Positions 38,699 through 47,946 of a stretch of 64,000 bases of DNA are shown here, in pieces (within the stretch, counting starts at the first letter, position 1; every line of letters starts with the position of its first letter). The notes beneath the pieces were generated by a model. The model did not search any database. It had not been told where the DNA came from and worked only from the letters and a program-made list of their open reading frames with translations. Source of the stretch: an uncultured Prevotellaceae bacterium (lineage in GTDB: Bacteria > Bacteroidota > Bacteroidia > Bacteroidales > Bacteroidaceae); assembly GCA_946185485.1 (NCBI GenBank), contig CAMHJQ010000018.1, positions 1 through 64,000 of the forward strand. Direction: 5' to 3'. The position numbers and the translations under genes are program-made.

Positions 38699-38706
38699 CA
38701 AAAGTA
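38699..38706 (-). promoter_or_regulatory. -7 box of the DUF4468 gene
   Basis: Minus-strand TACTTTTG about 25 nt before the start codon; a weak -33 only. Confidence 0.45.
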
Positions 38707-38771
38707 CAAATTATATTTGTCTTCAAGGTACTCAAGCACGTTTTTTTTCTTTAAATCGCTATTTTTAAGTT

Positions 38772-40802
38772 TTATTTAAGTTCCAACTCCTTCTGTAATT
38801 TGATGATTTCGTCACGATACTGGGCAGCTTGCATGAAGTCCAGCTTCTTGGCTGATTCCTTCATCAGACGGGTGGTCTCCTCGATGCACTTCTGTAGCTG
38901 CTGGCGGGTCATGCGCTCAACAATCGGGTCGGCAGCAAAGGCAACTGTCGGAAGAGAATTAGCCGTTGCCATCGAGTCGCGCTGTAATTCACGGGCGTCG
39001 CTACTGTCACCAGAAGAGAGGGAGTTCTTCAAGGCTTTCTTTATCTGTGTCGGTGTAATTCCGTGTGCTTCATTGTATTGCAGCTGTTTGCTGCGCCTGC
39101 GCAGTGTCTCGTCGATGGTCAGCTGCATGGAGGCCGTGATATGGTCGGCATACATGATAACCTTGCCGTTGACATTGCGAGCTGCACGTCCGGCCGTTTG
39201 GGTCAAACTGCGGTGGCTGCGCAAAAAGCCCTCTTTGTCGGCATCCAGAATGGCTACCAGCGACACCTCGGGCAAATCCAGTCCTTCACGTAGTAGGTTG
39301 ACACCGACCAAAACGTCAAAGGTGCCGTTGCGAAGGTTTTCCAGAATCTTGATGCGGTCTAGCGTAGTTACATCACTATGAATATAAGCTGTTTGGATGC
39401 CGTGGTTCAACAGATACTCCGATAGTTCTTCGGCCATACGTTTAGTCAGCGTGGTGACAAGAACACGCTCCTTGCGCTCTATGCGCTGGACGATTTCCTC
39501 CATCAGATCGTCAATCTGATTCTCTGTCGGGCGGACCTCTATTTCCGGGTCAAGCAGTCCCGTGGGACGAATCAACTGTTCAACGACGACGCCCTCGGAC
39601 TCGTTGAGTTCGTAATCTGCTGGAGTAGCAGACACATAGATGATTTGGTGCGTCATTTGCTTGAACTCATCGAAAGTCAACGGACGGTTGTCGAAAGCAG
39701 CAGGCAAACGGAATCCGTATTCCACCAGATTGGTCTTGCGAGCCCTGTCGCCTCCATACATGCCGCCAATTTGCGGTACTGTTACATGGCTCTCGTCGAT
39801 GACCATCAGGAAGTCTTCGGGAAAGAAGTCCAGCAGGCAGTATGGGCGTTCGCCAGCCTGCCGGCCGTCAAAGTAGCGCGAATAGTTCTCAATGCCTGAG
39901 CAATGTCCCAGTTCTTTAATCATCTCCATGTCATATTCCACGCGTTCCTTGATGCGCTGAGCCTTGATACCGTCGCCCAACTCCTCGAAAAAGGCAATCT
40001 GCTTCACCAAGTCGTCCTGGATGTTGCGAAGAGCTATGTTGGTTTGTTCCTCAGTCGTCATAAACAGGTTGGCGGGATAGAGCTTGTATTCGTCAAACTG
40101 TGCCGTGCGCAAAAAAGTGACATCGTCCAATTCCTCGATGGAGTCAATCTCGTCGTCCCAGAAAACGATGCGTAGGATGGTGTCGCTGTAGGCTAAGGCA
40201 ACGTCCACCGTATCGCCCTTTACACGGAAACTGCCGCGTTTGAGTTCAATGTCGTTACGCACATACAAGGCTGCTACCAATTTTCTTAACAGTGCATTGC
40301 GGTCGATAATCTGTCCACGATGGATTTCGATGATATTCTCATTCAAGGCAACAGGACTTCCCATACCGTAAATGCATGAAATAGAAGATACAACGATGAC
40401 ATCCTTTCGTCCTGACATCAAATTACTTACTGCACGGAGTCTCAGGCGGTCAATCTCTTCGTTAATGGCCAAGTCTTTTTCTATATAGGTGTCTGTTGAC
40501 GGCAAGTAAGCTTCGGGCTGGTAGTAGTCATAATAGCTGACATAATATTCTACGCAGTTGTCAGGAAAGAATCCGCGCATTTCCTCATAGAGTTGCGCCG
40601 CCAATGTCTTGTTGTGCGATAGAATCAAGGTCGGTTTGTTGACATTCGCTATGACATTTGCTATGGTATAGGTCTTGCCAGAACCGGTAACTCCCAAAAG
40701 TACCTGGGCTCTGTCACCCCGTTCAACGCCCTCTGTCAGTTGGCGAATTGCTTCTGGCTGGTCACCCGTAGGCTTGTATTTTGATGTTAAATGAAAGTTC
40801 AT
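38772..40802 (-). CDS. uvrB: Excinuclease ABC subunit B
   Basis: 676 aa from the ATG at 40802 (MNFHLTSKYKPTGDQPEAIR). Walker A is LLGVTGSGKTYTIANVI; the beta-hairpin region YVSYYDYYQPEAYLPSTDTY, helicase motifs (VIDESHVTVPQIGGMYGGDR; QTAGRAARNVNGKVIMYAD) and the C-terminal UVR domain (KLDFMQAAQYRDEIIKLQKE) are present. It loads onto damaged DNA from UvrA and recruits UvrC. The TTG at 40811 is rejected because it overlaps the -7 box. Confidence 0.97.
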   Translation of the reverse strand: MNFHLTSKYKPTGDQPEAIRQLTEGVERGDRAQVLLGVTGSGKTYTIANVIANVNKPTLILSHNKTLAAQLYEEMRGFFPDNCVEYYVSYYDYYQPEAYLPSTDTYIEKDLAINEEIDRLRLRAVSNLMSGRKDVIVVSSISCIYGMGSPVALNENIIEIHRGQIIDRNALLRKLVAALYVRNDIELKRGSFRVKGDTVDVALAYSDTILRIVFWDDEIDSIEELDDVTFLRTAQFDEYKLYPANLFMTTEEQTNIALRNIQDDLVKQIAFFEELGDGIKAQRIKERVEYDMEMIKELGHCSGIENYSRYFDGRQAGERPYCLLDFFPEDFLMVIDESHVTVPQIGGMYGGDRARKTNLVEYGFRLPAAFDNRPLTFDEFKQMTHQIIYVSATPADYELNESEGVVVEQLIRPTGLLDPEIEVRPTENQIDDLMEEIVQRIERKERVLVTTLTKRMAEELSEYLLNHGIQTAYIHSDVTTLDRIKILENLRNGTFDVLVGVNLLREGLDLPEVSLVAILDADKEGFLRSHRSLTQTAGRAARNVNGKVIMYADHITASMQLTIDETLRRRSKQLQYNEAHGITPTQIKKALKNSLSSGDSSDARELQRDSMATANSLPTVAFAADPIVERMTRQQLQKCIEETTRLMKESAKKLDFMQAAQYRDEIIKLQKELELK

Positions 40803-40808
40803 AGCATG

Positions 40809-40816
40809 CAAAATTA
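40809..40816 (-). promoter_or_regulatory. -7 box of uvrB, leaderless
   Basis: Minus-strand TAATTTTG; the predicted start point (about 40803) adjoins the start codon at 40802. No -33 TTTG at 20 bp, and no LexA-like site recognised. Confidence 0.5.
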
Positions 40817-40867
40817 CGAAATAATTCCTAATTAGGCACTGAAAACTCTAATTTTTATCAAAAAATC

Positions 40868-40898
40868 TTTGATTTTCGCGGGAAAATGAGTAATTTTG
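40868..40898 (+). promoter_or_regulatory. Promoter of bamD
   Basis: -33 TTTG (40868-40871), 19-bp spacer, -7 TAATTTTG (40891-40898), about 22 nt before the ATG at 40920. Confidence 0.65.
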
Positions 40899-40919
40899 CA
40901 AGCCAAAATAAGAAAAGAG

Positions 40920-41753
40920 ATGAATATGAAATGTATTTTGTCGCTGTCGCTCGGCCTGGTCATCCTGCTGACGGGATGCGCCTCGGAGTTTAGTAGCGTC
41001 TACAAGACAGCTGACAATGTTTACAAATATGAGTATGCCAAGCAGTGTTTTGCGATGGGCAAGTTTGACAATGCCGCAACGTTGCTTGCTGAACTGGTAA
41101 CCATACAAAAAGGCAAGACCACTGCCCAGGAAAGTTTGTATATGCTTGGGATGGCCCAGTACTGCAACCGCGACTATGAGTCAGCCAGCGCTACTTTCCG
41201 CAAATACTATCAGAGCTACCCGAAGGGCGATTATGCTGAACAGGCGTCATTCTATATCGGACAGTCGCTATTTGAGAGCATGCCGGATCCGCGTCTTGAT
41301 CAGTCGTCAACAATCGGTGCCATCAATGCCTATCAGAATTTCATGGACATCTACCCTGACTCGCCGTTGCGTGAACAGGCTCAGAATAGGCTGTTTATCC
41401 TACAGGACAATCTCATTATGAAAGAGTATCTTTCTGCCGAACTCTATTATAATCTGGGAGGTTACTTTGGAAATATCAACGCCAACACGGAATCCAACTA
41501 TGAGTCGTGTATCATCACAGCTCAGAATGCCCTGAAGACGTACCCTTTCACCAACATGCGTGAAAAGTTCTCCATTCTGATTATGAAGAGCAAATATGAA
41601 CTTGCGCAGAACTCTTCAGAGGAGAAACGAATTGAGCGTTACCGCGAGGCAGAAGACGAATGCTATGGATTCCTGAATGAATTCCCCGAGTCGGAGGAGT
41701 GTAAAACGGCTCAGAAATATATTGACCGTTGCAGAAAAATAACTGGCGACTGA
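40920..41753 (+). CDS. bamD: Outer-membrane assembly lipoprotein BamD
   Basis: 277 aa. A lipoprotein signal (MNMKCILSLSLGLVILLTGC; lipobox LTGC) precedes TPR-like repeats (AKQCFAMGKFDNAATLLAEL, ESLYMLGMAQYCNRDYESAS, SFYIGQSLFE and others) in the BamD/YfiO pattern. It is part of the BAM complex that folds outer-membrane barrels such as the two porins in this window. The TTG at 40896 lies in the promoter and is rejected. Followed by rpoZ 61 bp downstream. Confidence 0.9.
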   Translation: MNMKCILSLSLGLVILLTGCASEFSSVYKTADNVYKYEYAKQCFAMGKFDNAATLLAELVTIQKGKTTAQESLYMLGMAQYCNRDYESASATFRKYYQSYPKGDYAEQASFYIGQSLFESMPDPRLDQSSTIGAINAYQNFMDIYPDSPLREQAQNRLFILQDNLIMKEYLSAELYYNLGGYFGNINANTESNYESCIITAQNALKTYPFTNMREKFSILIMKSKYELAQNSSEEKRIERYREAEDECYGFLNEFPESEECKTAQKYIDRCRKITGD

Positions 41754-41814
41754 AAAGGTTTTTAATGCCTGGCAAATAACAAATCGTATAATAATCAAAA
41801 TTTATAATATCAAA

Positions 41815-42183
41815 ATGGATTACAAGAAGTCAAAAGCACCGGTGAATACTGTCACCCGTAACATCATGGATCTTGCTAACGAAACGGGCAACATCTATGA
41901 GAGTGTCGCTATTATTTCCAAGCGTGCCAACCAAATTAGCGTACAAATAAAGGAAGACCTTAGCAAGAAACTGGCTGAGTTCGCTTCGTACAACGATTCG
42001 CTGGAGGAGGTATTTGAGAATCGCGAGCAGATTGAAATTTCCCGCTATTATGAAAAGCTCCCTAAGCCTTCTTTGCTGGCTACTCAGGAGTTTATTGAAG
42101 GTAAGATTTACTGGCGTGACCCTGCTCGTGAGACTCAGCAACAGACAGCTGCCATAGCGGAGGAAGATAGTGAGCGGATATGA
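41815..42183 (+). CDS. rpoZ: RNA polymerase omega subunit, Rpb6-like
   Basis: 122 aa. It begins MDYKKSKAPVNTVTRNIMDL and continues with ETGNIYESVAIISKRANQIS, the region equivalent to the conserved omega/Rpb6 core, then a helical stretch and an acidic tail. This is the diverged Bacteroidetes omega. Sits between bamD and a DUF4293 gene, a usual neighbourhood in Bacteroidales. Stop and next start overlap as ATGA. Confidence 0.88.
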   Translation: MDYKKSKAPVNTVTRNIMDLANETGNIYESVAIISKRANQISVQIKEDLSKKLAEFASYNDSLEEVFENREQIEISRYYEKLPKPSLLATQEFIEGKIYWRDPARETQQQTAAIAEEDSERI

Positions 42184-42530
42184 TTCAACGGAAGCAGACC
42201 ATCTTTTTGCTTGTAGCTGTGGTACTGGGCTTGATACATTTATTGGCCTGGCCGCTGTTTATCATTCAGCTATTGGCATCGGCACTATGCCTGTATACCA
42301 TTTTCCTGTATAAGCGCCGTCCCTTGCAGGCTAAGCTCTGTCTATGTGGCGTGTTCATCAATTTGATATGGTATATTGCCTTAGCCGTGTTGGTAGAATC
42401 CGGCAAAGTATCGGAAAATTTACCCTATACGGTATGTCTGCCCATCATTGCAGCCATCCTGTGTTTTCTGGCTTACCGCGGTGTCATTGCCGATGAACGC
42501 TTAGTTCGTGCTGCAGACAGAATACGCTAA
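42180..42530 (+). CDS. DUF4293 membrane protein
   Basis: 116 aa starting MIQRKQTIFLLVAVVLGLIH, a start shared by DUF4293 proteins. Four membrane segments: FLLVAVVLGLIHLLAWPLF, IIQLLASALCLYTIFLY, LCGVFINLIWYIALAVLVE and TVCLPIIAAILCFLAYRG. Function unknown. Coupled to rpoZ by a 4-nt overlap; somewhat short for the family. Confidence 0.82.
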   Translation: MIQRKQTIFLLVAVVLGLIHLLAWPLFIIQLLASALCLYTIFLYKRRPLQAKLCLCGVFINLIWYIALAVLVESGKVSENLPYTVCLPIIAAILCFLAYRGVIADERLVRAADRIR

Positions 42531-42541
42531 GATACCATATT

Positions 42542-43609
42542 TTAGTCGTACACTTTTGCCTCTCGCCGTCCCTGAAGGACGGCGAGTGCGTTTAATGCCA
42601 GTGCCTTCATCTCGTCTTCGCCGGGGAAAGTATAGACGGGAGCCAGGAATTCAATGCGGCGGCGCAATTCGTTCACGATGTAGTCGCTGTGCGCCATTCC
42701 TCCCGTCAAGAGGATGGCATCCACTTTTCCGCAGAGCACAGCAGCCTCGGCAGCAATGTTCTTGGCTACATGATATATCATGGCATCGACAATAAGATGG
42801 GCATGCTCGTCTCCATGTTGGATGCGATCAATGATTTCCCGCATATTGTTGGTGCCTAAATGGGCATTGAGGCCAGCCTTTCCTGCTATGCGCTTCAAGA
42901 GTTGCTTCTCGTTGTATTTCCCGCTGAAACAGAGTCGGATTAAGTCGGCAGCAGGCAATGAACCTGCCCGTTCAGGCGAGAACGGACCTTCACCGTCCAA
43001 GGCATTATTGGCATCTATGGCCTTTCCCTTCTCGTGGGCTGCAACGGAGATGCCACCGCCCAAATGACAAATGATGAGATTCAGGTCCTCATACTCCTTG
43101 CCGATGCCGCTGGCATAGCGACGTGCGATGGCACGCTGGTTCAAAGCGTGCCAGATGCAGATGCGAGGCATCAGGGGACTACCGCTGATGCGGGCCAACG
43201 GCGACAATTCGTCGACGACGCCCGGATCGGCAATAAAGGCCCTGCAACCTGGTATGGTCTGGGCTATCTCATGCGCTATCAGACACCCTAAATTGCAGGC
43301 ATGATTGTGCATGACGCAACCATGCAGCGTATCGTTGAGCATCTGCTCGTTAATCTCATAGACACCGCCGCTGATGGGTTTCACCAGTCCTCCACGTCCT
43401 ATGACGGCGTCAAACTCTATGGGAATGCCGGCTGCTTGCAGTTCATCCAATACCAGCTGTCGTCGCAGGTCTTGTTGTTCGGTGATAGCATCGAAGGGAG
43501 CCAGCTCCTCCGGCGTATGGGTGATATTGCGCAAGAGGATGGGATTCTCGTCCTCATAGACGGCTATCTTGGTAGATGTACTTCCTGGGTTGATAACTAA
43601 TATTTTCAT
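42542..43609 (-). CDS. buk: Butyrate kinase
   Basis: 355 aa from the ATG at 43609 (MKILVINPGSTSTKIAVYED). ASKHA-fold acetate/butyrate kinase signatures: NPGSTSTKIAVYE, FDAVIGRGGLVKPISGGVYE, LNLIICHLGGGISVAAHEKG and VDAILLTGGMAHSDYIV. With the adjacent phosphotransacylase it interconverts butyryl-CoA and butyrate with ATP formation; branched-chain acyl substrates are possible. Its start overlaps the upstream gene's stop as ATGA (43606-43609). Confidence 0.92.
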   Translation of the reverse strand: MKILVINPGSTSTKIAVYEDENPILLRNITHTPEELAPFDAITEQQDLRRQLVLDELQAAGIPIEFDAVIGRGGLVKPISGGVYEINEQMLNDTLHGCVMHNHACNLGCLIAHEIAQTIPGCRAFIADPGVVDELSPLARISGSPLMPRICIWHALNQRAIARRYASGIGKEYEDLNLIICHLGGGISVAAHEKGKAIDANNALDGEGPFSPERAGSLPAADLIRLCFSGKYNEKQLLKRIAGKAGLNAHLGTNNMREIIDRIQHGDEHAHLIVDAMIYHVAKNIAAEAAVLCGKVDAILLTGGMAHSDYIVNELRRRIEFLAPVYTFPGEDEMKALALNALAVLQGRREAKVYD

Positions 43610-44445
43610 ACGCAAGCAAGGGCAAAGAGAATACTGTTGAATTTGGCTTCAGGAGAGTCGCCACGTGAGGGCACGACAACGGGACACTGCGTGCCACAGA
43701 GAATACCTGCCGTCCGGCTGGGGGTGAATAGCGTCATCGACTTGTAGAAAACGTTTCCGGCTTCGATGTCGGGCATAATAAGCACGTCGCTGTCTCCTTC
43801 CAAGGGCGAAACAAGCCCTTTCGCTTCCAGTGCTTCCCGTGAGCAGGCCGTCTTCAAGTCCAGCGGACCGTCAACGATACAACGTCCGAATTCACCTTGT
43901 ATGGAAAGCTGTTTGATTTCCTCGTAACCATCGACAAAGGGAAACTGCTTGCCTCCGTGTTCTGCACAATGGAGCAAGGCCACCTTCGGCTCAAAGATGC
44001 CTAATTTGTGGCAGATGTCGACAGCATATCGGATCTGCTCCGTGCGTTGTTTCTGAGTGGGGTAGGGAATGACTGCCACATCGGTACAATACAGCATTTT
44101 ATGATAGGTGGCTATCTCGAAGGCAGACAAATGGGTCAGGACGTTGCCTTCGGGCAGCAGTCCTGATACCTTATTTAATATAGCACGCAGAAGAATGTCT
44201 GTCCCAATAAGACCTTTCATCAGCACGTCGGCATCGCCGCGACGGATGAGTGCGACAGCTTTCTCGGCAGCTCGTTCGGGCAATGGGTCCTCTATGCGGA
44301 TGACCTCTGCCAGTCGGCAGTCCTCTATCTGGCGGAGTGCCGCTGAGGAAGCTTCGTCAGAAGGGTTGACGGCAACAATACAGGGATGCCGCTTGGCATC
44401 AGCCACCAGCTGGTGTATCTCCTGGAAAGTCTTGATGGTTTTCAT
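43606..44445 (-). CDS. ptb: Phosphate butyryltransferase
   Basis: 279 aa. Phosphotransacylase fold: EKAVALIRRGDADVLMKGLI, GNVLTHLSAFEIATYHKMLY, CIVDGPLDLKTACSREALEA and VLIMPDIEAGNVFYKSMTLF. It is shorter than phosphate acetyltransferase and matches Ptb by length and by its coupling to buk. It could also act on other short acyl-CoAs. Follows fcl with a 24-bp gap. Confidence 0.88.
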   Translation of the reverse strand: MKTIKTFQEIHQLVADAKRHPCIVAVNPSDEASSAALRQIEDCRLAEVIRIEDPLPERAAEKAVALIRRGDADVLMKGLIGTDILLRAILNKVSGLLPEGNVLTHLSAFEIATYHKMLYCTDVAVIPYPTQKQRTEQIRYAVDICHKLGIFEPKVALLHCAEHGGKQFPFVDGYEEIKQLSIQGEFGRCIVDGPLDLKTACSREALEAKGLVSPLEGDSDVLIMPDIEAGNVFYKSMTLFTPSRTAGILCGTQCPVVVPSRGDSPEAKFNSILFALACV

Positions 44446-44469
44446 AGTTATTGGTGTAAGGTGGTATGA

Positions 44470-45642
44470 TTACTGAACCAGGCTGTCCTGGTACCATTCA
44501 AACAATTTGCGGACGCCGTCTTCGATTTCCACCTTGTGGGTCCAGCCCAGTGAGTGCAGCTTCGAGACGTCTATCAGCTTGCGCATGGTCCCGTCGGGCT
44601 TGGAGGCATCGAAAATGACGGTGCCTTGGAAGCCTACGGTCTTGACCACCAGTTCGGAGAGTTCGCGGATGGTCAGTTCCTTTCCTGTGCCGACATTGAT
44701 GTGGCAGTTGCGTATTTCGCCCAACGCAGGGATAGCCCCACCGCGCCCGGCAGAATGGTTGCGGTCAACGGCGCCGTCTGTAGCGGCCCCGAAGTGAACG
44801 CTGGAGTATTTCTCGATGCCGATAATGTCGGAGAAGTTGACGTTCAGTAGGATGTGGACGGATGCGTCAGCCATATCCTCCGACCACAGGAACTCGCGCA
44901 GCGGACTGCCCGTACCCCATAGCGTCACCTGGTTGTCCGATATGCCGTAGTGCTGCAATACGGACAATATCTCGTCTTGCGAAGCGGAGCCGTTGACACC
45001 TTCTACAGGGCGCTGATTCAGGTCGCGCCGTACCGCCTGCCAGTCGCCGTCGTGAATGAGCTTGGCCAGATACACCTTGCGCATCATTGCCGGCATCACG
45101 TGCGAGTTCTCCAAGTGGAAGTTGTCGTTAGGGCCATAGAGGTTGGTAGGCATCACGGCAATATAGTTGGTGCCATACTGCAGGTTGTAGCTCTCGCACA
45201 TCTTCAGACCGGCAATCTTGGCGATGGCATATTCCTCGTTGGTGTACTCCAAGGGCGACGTGAGCAGACAATCCTCCTTCATGGGCTGAGGCGCATTTTT
45301 CGGATAGATACAGGTACTGCCTAAGAACAGCAGTTTCTTCACACCGTGGGCGTATGACTCCGAGATGACATTACACTGTATCTTCATGTTCATCATGATG
45401 AAGTCGGCCCGGTAGAGGCTGTTAGCCATAATGCCGCCGACGAAAGCCGCTGCCAGCACCACCGCATCGGGGCGCTCCTCATCAAAGAAGCGCTTGACGG
45501 CCACCTGGTCCGTCAAGTCAAGTTCCCGGTGGCTCCGGCCTATCAGGTTCTGGTAGCCACGGCTCTTCAGGTTGTTCCAAATGGCGGAACCGACGAGACC
45601 GCGATGACCTGCCACATAAATCTTGCTATCCTTACTGAGCAT
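44470..45642 (-). CDS. fcl: GDP-L-fucose synthase
   Basis: 390 aa, extended SDR. NAD-binding [20 protein letters not shown] at the N-terminus, [20 protein letters not shown], the S-Y-K triad with GSTCIYP and the active-site YAIAK ([12 protein letters not shown]), and [20 protein letters not shown]. It epimerises and reduces GDP-4-keto-6-deoxymannose to GDP-L-fucose, the fucose donor for surface glycans. Longer than E. coli Fcl because of an insertion at about 275-305. Overlaps gmd by 11 nt. Confidence 0.93.
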   Translation of the reverse strand: MLSKDSKIYVAGHRGLVGSAIWNNLKSRGYQNLIGRSHRELDLTDQVAVKRFFDEERPDAVVLAAAFVGGIMANSLYRADFIMMNMKIQCNVISESYAHGVKKLLFLGSTCIYPKNAPQPMKEDCLLTSPLEYTNEEYAIAKIAGLKMCESYNLQYGTNYIAVMPTNLYGPNDNFHLENSHVMPAMMRKVYLAKLIHDGDWQAVRRDLNQRPVEGVNGSASQDEILSVLQHYGISDNQVTLWGTGSPLREFLWSEDMADASVHILLNVNFSDIIGIEKYSSVHFGAATDGAVDRNHSAGRGGAIPALGEIRNCHINVGTGKELTIRELSELVVKTVGFQGTVIFDASKPDGTMRKLIDVSKLHSLGWTHKVEIEDGVRKLFEWYQDSLVQ

Positions 45643-46723
45643 CGTCCATCTGTGCTTTAAGAAACAACTTCTTCACGAACTTCATGTCGTGCTGCACCAT
45701 GATTTTCACCAGTTCGGTGAACGAGGTCTTCTGCGGGTTCCAGCCCAGCTTGGCTTTGGCTTTGGCGGGATTACCCAGCAACTGGTCCACCTCGGCAGGA
45801 CGGAAATACTTGGGATCCACTTCGACCAAAGAGCGTCCGGTAGCTTTGTCATATCCCTTCTCATCGACACCATGACCACGCCATTCCAGTTCGATGCCGG
45901 CTTCGCGGAATGCCAGCGTAGCAAATTCGCGGACGGTGTGGTACTCACCGGTAGCAATGACATAGTCGTCGGGCTCGGGCTGTTGCAGAATGAGCCACAT
46001 GCACTCGATGTAGTCTTTGGCATAGCCCCAGTCGCGCAGGGAGTTGAGGTTGCCCAGATACAGCTTGTCCTGATAGCCCTGGGCGATGCGTGCTGCCGCC
46101 AGCGTAATCTTTCGGGTGACGAATGTCTCACCTCGACGCTCTGACTCGTGGTTGAACAGGATGCCGTTGCAGCAGAACATGTTGTACGACTCGCGGTAGT
46201 TCTTCATAATCCAGAAGCCATAGAGTTTGGCAACGGCGTACGGCGAACGGGGATAGAAGGGAGTGGTCTCCGACTGGGGCACCTCCTGTACCTTGCCATA
46301 CAGCTCTGATGTAGAGGCCTGATAGATGCGGCAGGTGTCGGCAAGTCCGGCAATGCGGACGGCTTCCAGCAGGCGCAGCACACCATTGGCATCGGTGTCG
46401 GCGGTATATTCAGGCACGTCGAAGCTGACCTTCACATGACTCTGGGCGGCGAGGTTGTAAATCTCGGTGGGACGTATCTTGGAGATGACGCGGATGAGCG
46501 ACGAAGAGTCTGTCATATCTGCCCAATGGAGATTGACCAGACGGGATTTTTTCATGTCGCGTACCCACTCATCCAGATAGAGGTGCTCGATGCGACCGGT
46601 ATTAAATGAGGAGGACCGGCGCATAAGACCGTGAACCTCGTAGCCTTTTTCGATGAGAAACTCTGCCAGATAGGAACCGTCCTGGCCTGTGATACCTGTT
46701 ATGAGTGCAACTTTCTTGTCCAT
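45632..46723 (-). CDS. gmd: GDP-mannose 4,6-dehydratase
   Basis: 363 aa from the ATG at 46723 ([20 protein letters not shown]). NADP motif [54 protein letters not shown] and the active-site YAVAK ([13 protein letters not shown]). It converts GDP-mannose to GDP-4-keto-6-deoxymannose. Lies 7 bp after manC and overlaps fcl, so the three genes form one pathway unit. Confidence 0.95.
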   Translation of the reverse strand: MDKKVALITGITGQDGSYLAEFLIEKGYEVHGLMRRSSSFNTGRIEHLYLDEWVRDMKKSRLVNLHWADMTDSSSLIRVISKIRPTEIYNLAAQSHVKVSFDVPEYTADTDANGVLRLLEAVRIAGLADTCRIYQASTSELYGKVQEVPQSETTPFYPRSPYAVAKLYGFWIMKNYRESYNMFCCNGILFNHESERRGETFVTRKITLAAARIAQGYQDKLYLGNLNSLRDWGYAKDYIECMWLILQQPEPDDYVIATGEYHTVREFATLAFREAGIELEWRGHGVDEKGYDKATGRSLVEVDPKYFRPAEVDQLLGNPAKAKAKLGWNPQKTSFTELVKIMVQHDMKFVKKLFLKAQMDDAQ

Positions 46724-46730
46724 ATTCTTT

Positions 46731-47801
46731 TTATTTGTCCTGACCACTGAATTGCTTGATGCGCTGCTCTTCAGACAACTTACATATTAATAAGGTGTCG
46801 TCATTCTCGGCAACGATATAGCCGTCGAGTCCCTGGACCACGACCTTCTTTTCTTGAGTGGTATGGATGATGCAGTTATGTGATTCAAACAAATTGATAT
46901 CCTGACCGATGCAGGCATTTCCGTAAAGGTCCTTCTTGGATTGCTCTAGCAAGGAGCCCCAGGTGCCAAGGTCGCTCCAACCGAAATTGGCAGGACAGAC
47001 GAAAATCTCTTCTGCCTTCTCCATGATGGCATAGTCTACCGAAATGTTTTCACATTCCGGGAAGAGCCTGTTGATTTCCTCTTGTTCGCGCTCTGTGTTA
47101 TAAATAGGAAGCAAAGACTCGAAGATCTTGGCCAGCTGAGGCTGGTAGATGCGGAAAGCGTTGACTATCGTCGATACATTCCAGATGAATATGCCCGCAT
47201 TCCAGTAGTAGTTTTTCTCCTGAATATACTGTTTGGCTGTCTGCAGGTCAGGCTTCTCACGGAAGGAGTCCACGCGGAAAATCTCCTTGTTACGTAGCGA
47301 CTTGCTGCTCAGGTCGGCCTGGATATACCCATAGCCCGTCTCGGGATGGGTGGGTTTCATACCCAGCGTAACGATAGCATCGCTGTCTGCCGTGAAATCC
47401 AGGCATTCGCTGATGACCCTGCGAAACTCAGGGACGTCTAATACGATATGGTCGCTGGGGGACACGACAATATTAGATTTGGGATTCTTGGACTTGATAC
47501 GCCACGATACGTAAGCGATGCATGGTGCTGTGTTGCGTCGGCATGGTTCACACAAAATGTGGTCACGCGGCATATCTGGTAACTGCTGGCTCACAGTGTC
47601 TGCGTATTTCTGATTGGTAACCACCCAGACATTATCAGCATCCACAATACCCTTGAAACGTTCTACCGTAAGTTGCAAGAGCGACTTACCCACACCCAGC
47701 ACATCGATGAACTGCTTAGGTCGTTCGGTAGTGCTCATGGGCCAGAATCGGCTTCCTACACCACCAGCCATAATTACGAGATGGTTTTGAATCTTTGCCA
47801 T
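46731..47801 (-). CDS. manC: Mannose-1-phosphate guanylyltransferase
   Basis: 356 aa. The nucleotidyltransferase start [20 protein letters not shown] with the PKQF motif, [31 protein letters not shown] and [20 protein letters not shown] are typical. It makes GDP-mannose from GTP and mannose-1-phosphate. It lacks the C-terminal isomerase domain of bifunctional ManC, so it is the short form. First gene of manC-gmd-fcl. Confidence 0.94.
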   Translation of the reverse strand: MAKIQNHLVIMAGGVGSRFWPMSTTERPKQFIDVLGVGKSLLQLTVERFKGIVDADNVWVVTNQKYADTVSQQLPDMPRDHILCEPCRRNTAPCIAYVSWRIKSKNPKSNIVVSPSDHIVLDVPEFRRVISECLDFTADSDAIVTLGMKPTHPETGYGYIQADLSSKSLRNKEIFRVDSFREKPDLQTAKQYIQEKNYYWNAGIFIWNVSTIVNAFRIYQPQLAKIFESLLPIYNTEREQEEINRLFPECENISVDYAIMEKAEEIFVCPANFGWSDLGTWGSLLEQSKKDLYGNACIGQDINLFESHNCIIHTTQEKKVVVQGLDGYIVAENDDTLLICKLSEEQRIKQFSGQDK

Positions 47802-47831
47802 ACTAAATGCGTTTTTGTTCTATTGAAATTG

Positions 47832-47839
47832 CAAAAGTA
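47832..47839 (-). promoter_or_regulatory. -7 box of manC
   Basis: Minus-strand TACTTTTG, 30 nt before the manC start; the -33 position holds only a TTCG. Diverges from the helicase promoter. Confidence 0.45.
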
Positions 47840-47909
47840 AGCAATATTTCTGAAAGTGACGAATAATGTCGAAAGAAAATGCATTTTTCTTGCGATACAA
47901 TAATGATTA

Positions 47910-47941
47910 TTTGGCTATTTTGCAGAAAACTTGTACCTTTG
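47910..47941 (+). promoter_or_regulatory. Promoter of the UvrD-type helicase, leaderless
   Basis: -33 TTTG (47910-47913), 20-bp spacer, -7 TACCTTTG (47934-47941). The expected start point coincides with the ATG at 47947. Confidence 0.75.
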
Positions 47942-47946
47942 CAGTG